Shown here: piece by piece, positions 26,724-32,739 of the stretch
Layout: every line of letters starts with the position of its first letter
How positions within the stretch are numbered: position 1 is the stretch's first letter
Origin: Nocardiopsis quinghaiensis
GTDB taxonomy: Bacteria > Actinomycetota > Actinomycetes > Streptosporangiales > Streptosporangiaceae
NCBI RefSeq assembly: GCF_008638365.1
Contig: NZ_ML703340.1
Span: 1 to 32,739 of the forward strand
Length of the DNA stretch: 32,739 nt
Direction of reading: 5' to 3'
The notes under the pieces: generated by a model
What the model was told of the DNA's origin: nothing
Seen by the model: the letters and a program-made list of their open reading frames with translations, nothing else
Databases searched by the model: none
Translations under genes and position numbers: made by a program

Positions 26724-27719
26724 GTGGCAGCACAGATGTACTACGACGACGCCGCGGACCTCTCGCTCATCCAGGGCAAGAAGGTCGCCGTGATCGGCTA
26801 CGGCAGCCAGGGACACGCGCACGCGCTGTCGCTGCGCGACTCGGGCGTGGACGTGCGGATCGGCCTCGCCGAGGGCTCCAAGAGCCGTGCGAAGGCCGAG
26901 GAGGAGGGACTGCGCGTCCTCACCCCCGCGGAGGCCACCCGCGAGGCCGACGTCATCATGATCCTGGTCCCCGACCACATCCACCGGGACCTGTACGCGG
27001 CCGAGATCGCGCCGAACCTGGAGGCGGGCAACGCCCTCTTCTTCGGCCACGGCTTCAGCATCCGCTACGGCCTCATCACCCCGCCCGAGGGCGTGGACGT
27101 CGCCATGGTCGCCCCCAAGGGTCCGGGCCACCTGGTCCGCCGCCAGTACGAGGCCGGGCGCGGCGTGCCCTGCCTGGTCGCGGTCGAGAAGGACGCCAGC
27201 GGGCAGGCCTGGGACCTGGCGCTGGCCTGGGCCAAGGGCATCGGCGGCACCAAGGCCGGGGTCATCAGGACCACCTTCACCGAGGAGACCGAGACCGACC
27301 TGTTCGGTGAGCAGACCGTGCTCTGCGGCGGCACCGAGGAGCTGGTCAAGGCCGGCTTCGCCACCCTGGTCGAGGCGGGCTACCAGCCTGAGATCGCCTA
27401 CTTCGAGTGCCTGCACGAGCTCAAGCTGATCGTCGACCTCATGTACGAGGGCGGCATCTCCAAGATGAACTGGTCGGTCTCGGACAACGCCGAGTACGGC
27501 GGCTACACCCGCGGCCCGCGCCTGGTCACGGAGCAGACCCGCGAGGAGATGCGCAAGATCCTCGGCGAGATCCAGGACGGCTCCTACGCCAAGGAGCTCA
27601 TGGACGAGTTCGACGCCGGTCAGCCGACCTTCAGGAAGCGCCGCGAGGCCGAGCAGAACGAGCAGATCGAGAAGGTGGGTGCCGAGCTGCGCCCCCTGAT
27701 GAGCTGGCTCAAGGCCTGA
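26724..27719 (+). CDS. ilvC: Ketol-acid reductoisomerase
   Basis: Isomerises and reduces acetolactate to dihydroxyisovalerate (or the isoleucine analogue) with NADPH and Mg2+. At 331 residues it is a class I (short) enzyme. The Rossmann motif is [21 protein letters not shown]; the cofactor-selectivity loop contains GSKSR. The C-terminal knotted domain has [18 protein letters not shown] and [13 protein letters not shown] with the metal-binding acidic residues. The GTG start has AGGAG 9 bases upstream. A 20-bp hairpin closes the operon. Confidence 0.97.
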   Translation: MAAQMYYDDAADLSLIQGKKVAVIGYGSQGHAHALSLRDSGVDVRIGLAEGSKSRAKAEEEGLRVLTPAEATREADVIMILVPDHIHRDLYAAEIAPNLEAGNALFFGHGFSIRYGLITPPEGVDVAMVAPKGPGHLVRRQYEAGRGVPCLVAVEKDASGQAWDLALAWAKGIGGTKAGVIRTTFTEETETDLFGEQTVLCGGTEELVKAGFATLVEAGYQPEIAYFECLHELKLIVDLMYEGGISKMNWSVSDNAEYGGYTRGPRLVTEQTREEMRKILGEIQDGSYAKELMDEFDAGQPTFRKRREAEQNEQIEKVGAELRPLMSWLKA

Positions 27720-27727
27720 GTCCGGTG

Positions 27728-27773
27728 AACCGTACGGGGGCAGGTGGGTATGTCCACCTGCCCCCGTACGGTT
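27728..27773 (+). terminator. Perfect 20-bp hairpin terminating ilvBNC
   Basis: AACCGTACGGGGGCAGGTGG (27728-27747) and its exact complement (27754-27773) enclose the loop GTATGT, 8 bases after the ilvC stop. No U-run follows except TTCC. It is a strong hairpin isolating ilvC from serA. Confidence 0.8.
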
Positions 27774-27787
27774 CCCTACCCCGGCAG

Positions 27788-27793
27788 TAGACT
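27788..27793 (+). promoter_or_regulatory. Candidate -10 box of serA
   Basis: TAGACT fits TANNNT, 78 bases upstream of serA and just after the ilvC hairpin. No convincing -35 is seen, since the hairpin occupies that position. No copy of the TCTCNNATGNTGAGA palindrome is present here. Confidence 0.4.
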
Positions 27794-27871
27794 TCAGACC
27801 GGCCGTCACCCCGATCCGGGCAGTGCCCATCACCTGCGCGATCGGGTCGCACCACCCGAAAAGGAACCGTT

Positions 27872-29461
27872 GTGCCCAAACCCGCCGTACTCGTAGCGGA
27901 AAAACTCTCGCCCGCCGGAATCGCGCTGCTCGAGGATGACTTCGAGGTGCGCCACGTCGATGGCGCCGACCGGTCCCAGCTCCTCCCCGCCCTCGCCGAC
28001 GTCGACGCCCTCATCGTGCGCAGCGCGACCCAGGTGGACGCCGAGGCGCTGGCCGCGGCCTCCCGCCTGCAGGTGGTCGCCCGGGCCGGCGTCGGTCTGG
28101 ACAACGTGGACGTGGACGCCGCCACCAAGGCCGGTGTCCTGGTGGTCAACGCCCCGACCTCCAACATCGTCAGCGCCGCCGAGCAGGCCATCAACCTGCT
28201 GCTGGCCAGCGCCCGCAACACCGCCCCGGCGCACAACGCGTTGATCAACGGCGAGTGGAAGCGGTCCAAGTACACCGGTGTCGAGCTGTACGAGAAGACC
28301 GTCGGGGTGGTCGGCCTCGGCCGCATCGGCGTACTGGTCGCGCAGCGCCTCTCAGCCTTCGGCACCAGGGTCATCGCCTACGACCCCTTCGTGCAGCCCG
28401 CCCGCGCGGCTCAGATCGGCGTGGAGATGACCACGCTGGACGAGTTGCTGGAGCGCTCGGACTTCATCACCATCCACCTGCCCAAGAACAAGGACACGCT
28501 GGGCCTGATCGGTGACGACGCCCTGAACAAGGTCAAGCCCAACGTGCGGATCATCAACGCGGCGCGCGGCGGCATCCTCGACGAGGAGGCCCTCTACCGG
28601 GCCCTCAAGGACGGCCGTGTGGCCGGTGCGGGCATCGACGTGTTCGCCAAGGAGCCGTGCACCGACAGTCCGCTCTTCGAGTTCGAGAACGTCGTGGTCG
28701 CCCCCCACCTGGGTGCCAGCACCGCCGAGGCCCAGGAGAAGGCGGGCACCCAGGTCGCCCGTTCGGTCAAGCTGGCCCTGTCGGGCGAGTTCGTCCCGGA
28801 CGCGGTGAACGTCCAGGGCACGGGGGTGGCCGAGGAGATCAAGCCCGGCCTGCCGCTGACCGAGAAGCTCGGCCGCGTGTTCACCTCGCTCGCGGGCACG
28901 ATCGCCAGCCGCATCAACGTCGAGGTGCGCGGCGAGATCGCCTCCCACGACGTCAAGGTCCTGGAACTGGCCGCCCTCAAGGGCGTCTTCGCCGACGTCG
29001 TCGAGGACACCGTGACCTTCGTCAACGCCCCGCTGCTCGCCAAGGAGCGCGGTGTGGAGGTCAACCTCGTCACCAGTGACGACAGCAGCGACTGGCGCAA
29101 CCTCATCACGGTCGGCGGGGTGCTCGCCGACGGCACCCGCGTGTCGGTCTCGGGCACCCTGACCGGTCCCCGCCAGGTCGAGAAGCTGGTGGAGATCAAC
29201 AACTACACCATGGAGATCGGCCTGGCCGAGCACATGGTGTTCCTGTCCTACGAGGACCGCCCCGGCGTCGTCGGCAAGGTCGGCGCCCTACTCGGAGACG
29301 CGGGCGTCAACATCGCGGGTATGCAGGTCATCCGGGACAAGGAGGGCGGCAAGGCGCTGATCGCGCTCACCGTGGACTCCGCCGTGCCCGAGGAGATCCT
29401 CGGCTCGATCTCCGCCGAGATCGAGGCCGACATCAGCCGCCAGATCGACCTGGAGGACTAG
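27872..29461 (+). CDS. serA: D-3-phosphoglycerate dehydrogenase
   Basis: Catalyses the first step of serine synthesis, 3-phosphoglycerate to 3-phosphohydroxypyruvate with NAD+. 529 residues, the long type. The NAD motif is VGVVGLGRIGVLVAQRL; the active-site Arg is in NAARGGILDEEAL, the Glu region in IDVFAKEP and the catalytic His in APHLGAST. An intervening (ASB) domain separates the catalytic part from a C-terminal ACT domain (YEDRPGVVGKVGALLGDAGVNIAGMQV) for serine feedback. The GTG start has AAGGA 7 bases upstream. Confidence 0.97.
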   Translation: MPKPAVLVAEKLSPAGIALLEDDFEVRHVDGADRSQLLPALADVDALIVRSATQVDAEALAAASRLQVVARAGVGLDNVDVDAATKAGVLVVNAPTSNIVSAAEQAINLLLASARNTAPAHNALINGEWKRSKYTGVELYEKTVGVVGLGRIGVLVAQRLSAFGTRVIAYDPFVQPARAAQIGVEMTTLDELLERSDFITIHLPKNKDTLGLIGDDALNKVKPNVRIINAARGGILDEEALYRALKDGRVAGAGIDVFAKEPCTDSPLFEFENVVVAPHLGASTAEAQEKAGTQVARSVKLALSGEFVPDAVNVQGTGVAEEIKPGLPLTEKLGRVFTSLAGTIASRINVEVRGEIASHDVKVLELAALKGVFADVVEDTVTFVNAPLLAKERGVEVNLVTSDDSSDWRNLITVGGVLADGTRVSVSGTLTGPRQVEKLVEINNYTMEIGLAEHMVFLSYEDRPGVVGKVGALLGDAGVNIAGMQVIRDKEGGKALIALTVDSAVPEEILGSISAEIEADISRQIDLED

Positions 29462-29513
29462 TGTCCTGGCCGGAAACGTCGCGGGTGTGAACCACGGGGT
29501 TCATTCCGGGGCG

Positions 29514-29566
29514 ATCCTGTACTTGTAGCGGGTCCGGAGCGCCGAACCACGCTACAAGTACAGGAT
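29514..29566. repeat. 17-bp perfect inverted repeat downstream of serA
   Basis: ATCCTGTACTTGTAGCG (29514-29530) and its exact complement (29550-29566) are separated by 19 bases. The spacer itself can pair almost completely (GGTCCGG with CCGAACC, one mismatch), giving a hairpin of about 24 pairs. It starts 53 bases after serA. The arms are only about 47% GC and there is no U-run, so besides a terminator it could be a miniature mobile element end or a structured RNA. Confidence 0.7.
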
Positions 29567-29684
29567 TACGCCGTACGTCGCCGGAACGCAGAGCCTCCGA
29601 ACGCTCTCCGAGACCGCACGGCCCTTTCGTCGTGTCCGGGAAGGCCGGACCGGATGGGCGCCGACCAGGGGAGACACGCGCTGG

Positions 29685-29699
29685 TCTCACATGGTGAGA
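29685..29699 (+). promoter_or_regulatory. Branched-chain amino acid operator candidate, leuB distal site
   Basis: TCTCACATGGTGAGA has perfect 6-bp arms (TCTCAC/GTGAGA). It shares TCTCNNATGNTGAGA with the ilvB site and the leuB proximal site. It overlaps the -35 position of the promoter whose -10 is TATAGT at 29711-29716. Confidence 0.65.
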
Positions 29700-29710
29700 A
29701 ATCCTGGTCA

Positions 29711-29716
29711 TATAGT
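29711..29716 (+). promoter_or_regulatory. -10 box of the leuB upstream promoter
   Basis: TATAGT is one base from TATAAT, and the -35 region falls inside the palindrome at 29685-29699. Transcription would start near 29723 and pass through the 29-aa ORF at 30008 to leuB. The stretch 29723-30007 holds no other gene I can support; a TTG-initiated frame there is Arg/Pro-rich and looks like noise. Confidence 0.55.
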
Positions 29717-30007
29717 TGGACATCCGATATTCTGAAGTCCTAGGAGTCAGCGGTACAGCGGGCCCACCGTCCGATGCCGCCGCCCGGCGCCGCACCCGCC
29801 CCCACCGGGGCTCGTGCCGGTGTCCCACGGCAGACGATTCAGCCTGGGCGGGCTCCTTCCTCCGTGGACACCGTCGCCCACGTTCCGCGCTCCACCGCCG
29901 TCCGGCTCCATCCGCCCCGGGCCCGGTAGGGCACACCGCGTAGAGCATTCAGCATCCGTGGCCGCACCGCTCCCGGAACCGGTCACGCAACGCATCCGGA
30001 GGATCGC

Positions 30008-30097
30008 ATGTACGACATGGTCGAGTACCCGTCCACGCCCGACTCCCAGGACGAGATCAACCGAGCCCTGCAGGACGCGCTCAACCGCCGGGCCTGA
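30008..30097 (+). CDS. Small protein, 29 aa, upstream of leuB
   Basis: ATG 30008 to TGA 30095-30097 encodes 29 residues starting MYDMVEYPSTPDSQDEINRA and continuing as a likely amphipathic helix ending NRRA. A full GGAGGA sits 4 bases upstream of the ATG, one of the best ribosome binding sites in the window. It lies downstream of the TATAGT promoter and the operator palindrome and 163 bases before leuB. It is not rich in Leu/Ile/Val codons, so it is not an obvious attenuator peptide. I do not recognise it. Confidence 0.55.
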   Translation: MYDMVEYPSTPDSQDEINRALQDALNRRA

Positions 30098-30174
30098 GGC
30101 GGCCCGGCCGGGGGAGGGGCGCGCGGAGGCGGCCGCGGATCCGGCGACGGGATGACGGCAGTCCGCCGGGGCGA

Positions 30175-30180
30175 TAGGGT
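30175..30180 (+). promoter_or_regulatory. Candidate proximal -10 box of leuB
   Basis: TAGGGT fits TANNNT, with a start expected near 30187. The third palindrome (30205-30219) lies 18-32 bases downstream of that start, where a bound protein could block elongation. No strong -35 is seen. Confidence 0.4.
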
Positions 30181-30204
30181 TGTCTCATTCAGTGTTCATC
30201 TTGG

Positions 30205-30219
30205 TCTCACCATCCGAGA
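30205..30219 (-). promoter_or_regulatory. Branched-chain amino acid operator candidate, leuB proximal site
   Basis: On the minus strand this reads TCTCGGATGGTGAGA, 13 of 15 identical to each of the other two sites in the window. It lies in the leuB leader, about 520 bases from the distal leuB site, so looping or a roadblock is possible. Confidence 0.55.
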
Positions 30220-30259
30220 AGAAGCCGGTGGGGCCGTGTCCGAATCAGAGGCAGTCCGT

Positions 30260-31324
30260 ATGGCAGCGCGCACCGTGAAACTGGCGGTCATTCCCGGCGA
30301 CGGGATCGGTCCCGAGGTCATCGCCGAGGGCCTCAAGGTGCTGGAGGTCGCGGCCTCCCAGCACGACCTCGCCATCGGGACCACCGAGTACGAGCTCGGC
30401 GCCAGGCTCTGGCACCGCACCGGTGAGACCCTGCCCGACTCGGTCGAGTCCGAACTGGCCGGGCACGAGGCCATCTTCCTGGGCGCCGTCGGCGACCCGT
30501 CGGTGCCCAGCGGCGTGCTGGAGCGCGGCCTGCTGCTGCGCCTGCGCTTCGACTTCGACCACTACGTCAACCTGCGGCCGGTCCGCCTCTACCCGGGCGT
30601 GGACAGCCCTCTGGCGGGGGTGGGCCCCGAGGACATCGACATGCTGGTGGTCCGCGAGGGCACCGAGGGCCCCTACGCGGGCGCCGGGGGCGTCCTGCGC
30701 AAGGGCACCCCGCACGAGGTCGCCACCCAGGACAGCGTCAACACCCGCTTCGGTGTCGAGCGCGTCGTCCGCTACGCCTTCGACAAGGCCGCCTCGCGTC
30801 CGCGCAGGAAGCTCACCCTGGTGCACAAGGACAACGTCCTGAGCTTCGCCGGAGAGCTGTGGCAGCGCGTGGTCCGCGAGGTCGGCGCCGAGTACCCGCA
30901 GGTCGCCGTGGACTACTGCCACGTCGACGCCGCGTCGATGTTCTTCGTCAACCAGCCGGCCCGCTTCGACGTGGTGGTCACCGACAACCTCTTCGGCGAC
31001 ATCATCACCGACATCGGCGCCGCCATCACCGGCGGCATCGGGCTGGCGGCCAGCGGGAACATCAACCCCGGCCGCACCTTCCCCAGCATGTTCGAGCCCG
31101 TCCACGGCTCCGCTCCCGACATCGCGGGCCAGGGCAAGGCCGACCCCACCGCCACGGTGCTCTCGGCCGCCACCATGCTGGAGCACCTCGGCGTGCCCGA
31201 GGCGGCCCGCCGGATCGAGGACGCGGTCGCCGCGGACCTCAAGACCCGCGCCCAGAGCGGCGCGGTCCGCTCCACCTCCCAGATCGGCGACGACCTCGCC
31301 GCGCGAGTAGCCGAGCAGGGCTGA
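30260..31324 (+). CDS. leuB: 3-isopropylmalate dehydrogenase
   Basis: Oxidatively decarboxylates 3-isopropylmalate to 2-oxoisocaproate with NAD+ in leucine synthesis. 354 residues from ATG 30260 ([20 protein letters not shown]). Motifs: [23 protein letters not shown] (substrate Arg residues), [11 protein letters not shown], the catalytic Lys in [10 protein letters not shown], the Mg2+-binding Asp in [18 protein letters not shown] and the NAD loop [19 protein letters not shown] is 8 bases upstream of the ATG; GTG 30236 would add eight residues. Two operator candidates lie upstream. leuA, leuC and leuD are not in the window. Confidence 0.95.
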   Translation: MAARTVKLAVIPGDGIGPEVIAEGLKVLEVAASQHDLAIGTTEYELGARLWHRTGETLPDSVESELAGHEAIFLGAVGDPSVPSGVLERGLLLRLRFDFDHYVNLRPVRLYPGVDSPLAGVGPEDIDMLVVREGTEGPYAGAGGVLRKGTPHEVATQDSVNTRFGVERVVRYAFDKAASRPRRKLTLVHKDNVLSFAGELWQRVVREVGAEYPQVAVDYCHVDAASMFFVNQPARFDVVVTDNLFGDIITDIGAAITGGIGLAASGNINPGRTFPSMFEPVHGSAPDIAGQGKADPTATVLSAATMLEHLGVPEAARRIEDAVAADLKTRAQSGAVRSTSQIGDDLAARVAEQG

Positions 31325-31481
31325 GGCCACACGCCGGAAGCCCTGCCCTCCCCCTTTCCGAGGCGCGGCTGACGGCTCCACCGAACTACCGCCGACGGGC
31401 GCGCCTGGAGAACCGGGCGCGCCCGTCGCCGTCGCGTGTCACCACTCCCGCCCTGGCACCGGGTGCGCTCTTCCGCCAGAC

Positions 31482-31510
31482 TAGATTCCAGGTCGGCGAT
31501 GCTGCCGACC
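31482..31510 (+). promoter_or_regulatory. ilvE promoter -10 and start-site palindrome
   Basis: TAGATT (31482-31487) fits TANNNT. Just downstream GGTCGGC (31491-31497) and GCCGACC (31504-31510) form a perfect 7-bp inverted repeat with a 6-base centre over the expected start. It could be an operator or a leader hairpin. It does not resemble the ilvB/leuB palindrome. The rest of 31325-31537 shows no gene. Confidence 0.45.
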
Positions 31511-31537
31511 TGATGCACCCGAGAGGACCACCGACAC

Positions 31538-32653
31538 ATGAACAACGACACCACCACAAGCGGGTTGGCGTTCGACATCCAGCTCTCCGACAAGCGGAAG
31601 ACCCCGCAGGAGCGAGAGGCACTGCTGGAGAACCCGGGGTTCGGCCAGGTGTTCACCGACCACATGGTGAGCATCCGCTACACCGAGGGGAAGGGGTGGC
31701 ACGACGCGAAGCTGGAGCCGTACGGTCCGCTGAGCCTGGACCCGGCCACCGCCGCCCTCCACTACGCCCAGGAGATCTTCGAGGGCCTCAAGGCCTACCG
31801 GCACCCCGACGGCTCGCTCGCCTCCTTCCGGCCGGAGGCCAACGCGGCCCGCTTCAACCGCAGCGCGGCGCGCATGGCGATGCCCGAGCTCCCCGAGGAG
31901 CTCTTCCTCAGGTCCATCGCGCTCCTCCTGGAGCACGACGGCGACTGGGTTCCGAGCAGGGAGGGCTTCAGCCTCTACCTGCGCCCGTTCATGGTCGCCA
32001 CGGACGTCGGCCTCGGCGTCAACCACCCGTCCCGCTCCTACGTCTACCTGTTGATCGCCTCGCCGGTCGGCTCCTACTTCTCGGGCGGCGTCAAGCCGGT
32101 GACGGTGTGGCTGTCCACGGACTACACGCGCGCCGCGCCGGGCGGCACGGGCGCGGCCAAGTTCGCGGGCAACTACGCTGCGAGCTTCCTGGCCCAGGCC
32201 CAGGCCGTCGAGAAGGGCTGCGACCAGGTGGTCTGGCTCGACGCACGCGAGCACCGCTGGGTCGAGGAGATGGGCGGCATGAACCTGTGGTTCGTGTTCG
32301 GCTCGGGCGAGAACGCCCGGTTGCGCACGCCCGCGCTGACCGGGACGCTGCTGCCCGGCATCACCCGCGAGTCGCTGCTGACCCTGGCCCCCGACCTGGG
32401 CATCCCGGCCGAGGAGGCGCCGATCTCCACCGACGAGTGGCGCGAGGCCGCCGAGTCCGGTGAGATCACCGAGGTGTTCGCCTGCGGTACCGCGGCGGTG
32501 ATCACCCCGGTCGGCCGCGTCAAGAGCGACGAAGGCGAGTTCACCATCGGCGACGGCACCCCGGGCCCGGTCTCCATGCGCCTGCGCGAGGAGCTGGTGG
32601 GCCTGCAGACGGGTCTGCGCTCCGACAAGTACGGCTGGATCACCAGGTTCTAG
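31538..32653 (+). CDS. ilvE: Branched-chain amino acid aminotransferase
   Basis: A PLP fold-type IV transaminase that makes valine, leucine and isoleucine from their 2-oxo acids. 371 residues, complete. Motifs: [16 protein letters not shown], the phosphate- and substrate-binding [20 protein letters not shown] with the PLP Lys208, [40 protein letters not shown] sequence lies about 10 bases upstream of the ATG. It completes the pathway encoded by ilvBNC and leuB; ilvD and leuACD are elsewhere. Confidence 0.96.
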   Translation: MNNDTTTSGLAFDIQLSDKRKTPQEREALLENPGFGQVFTDHMVSIRYTEGKGWHDAKLEPYGPLSLDPATAALHYAQEIFEGLKAYRHPDGSLASFRPEANAARFNRSAARMAMPELPEELFLRSIALLLEHDGDWVPSREGFSLYLRPFMVATDVGLGVNHPSRSYVYLLIASPVGSYFSGGVKPVTVWLSTDYTRAAPGGTGAAKFAGNYAASFLAQAQAVEKGCDQVVWLDAREHRWVEEMGGMNLWFVFGSGENARLRTPALTGTLLPGITRESLLTLAPDLGIPAEEAPISTDEWREAAESGEITEVFACGTAAVITPVGRVKSDEGEFTIGDGTPGPVSMRLREELVGLQTGLRSDKYGWITRF

Positions 32654-32661
32654 GCTGATCC

Positions 32662-32739
32662 GGCGGGGCGCCCCGCCCCCCCCCCGGGGGGCCCCCCCGG
32701 GGCGCACCCCCGACCCCCCCCCCCCCCCGGGGCCCGGGC
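32662..32739. other. Palindrome then G/C homopolymer runs at the contig edge
   Basis: GGCGGGGCGCCCCGCC (32662-32677) may be the base of the ilvE terminator. It is followed by runs of C and G up to 15 bases long that continue to the end, unlike anything else in the window. This is most likely degraded sequence at an assembly edge. Confidence 0.7.

Noticed and set aside
29716..29943. 75-aa TTG-initiated frame between the leuB promoter and the 29-aa ORF
   Set aside because: No ribosome binding site, Arg/Pro/His-rich low-quality composition, and its start overlaps the -10 box.

Overview
The window is from a very GC-rich actinobacterial chromosome. Evidence: strong G/C bias at third codon positions, frequent GTG starts, TANNNT -10 boxes placed just upstream of start codons (leaderless genes), and actinobacterial gene order and proteins. 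The order mnmA - short MetE-like protein - ligA - GGDEF/EAL - gatCA/gatB - GGDEF/EAL - ilvBNC - serA - leuB - ilvE matches, from memory, the Streptomyces coelicolor SCO5488-SCO5523 interval. RHS and thioester-domain surface proteins point to Nocardiopsis or a relative; the genus is an inference.

Layout. (1) 1-3.0 kb, minus strand, accessory: a secreted RHS/YD-repeat protein with a short glycine-rich C-terminal tail. It is followed by a 45% GC patch holding a broken or frameshifted two-helix membrane ORF, a displaced piece of RHS core and an 86-aa DUF6225-like gene. This looks like a toxin, candidate immunity gene and orphan module. (2) 3.3-5.8 kb, minus strand: an unknown membrane protein and a DUF695-like protein. 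(3) 5.9-11.2 kb, plus strand: mnmA, a DedA-like membrane protein behind a possible iron box, a short MetE-like protein and ligA. (4) 11.8-23.8 kb: two membrane GGDEF-EAL cyclic-di-GMP proteins flank the GatCAB amidotransferase genes. gatCA and gatB are separated by two minus-strand genes for sortase-anchored thioester-domain (TED) proteins. One TED protein has the Cys/Gln pair; its neighbour has lost the Cys. (5) 24-32.7 kb, plus strand: branched-chain amino acid and serine biosynthesis (ilvB-ilvN-ilvC, serA, leuB, ilvE). The last 75 bases are G/C homopolymer and look like a contig end.

Regulation. ilvBNC is preceded by a short ORF encoding a Leu/Ile/Val-rich leader peptide ([18 protein letters not shown]), a 10-bp hairpin and a U7 terminator, a ribosome-mediated attenuator. 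One 15-bp palindrome, TCTCNNATGNTGAGA, occurs three times: upstream of the ilvB leader and twice upstream of leuB. It is a candidate shared operator of the branched-chain amino acid genes.

Most interesting: the shared operator; the Cys-less TED paralogue beside an intact one; and the RHS tail followed by a two-helix ORF split at a CCCAAAA heptamer in the correct register for a -1 frameshift. Nothing could be searched or computed here; family names come from recognition of motifs.
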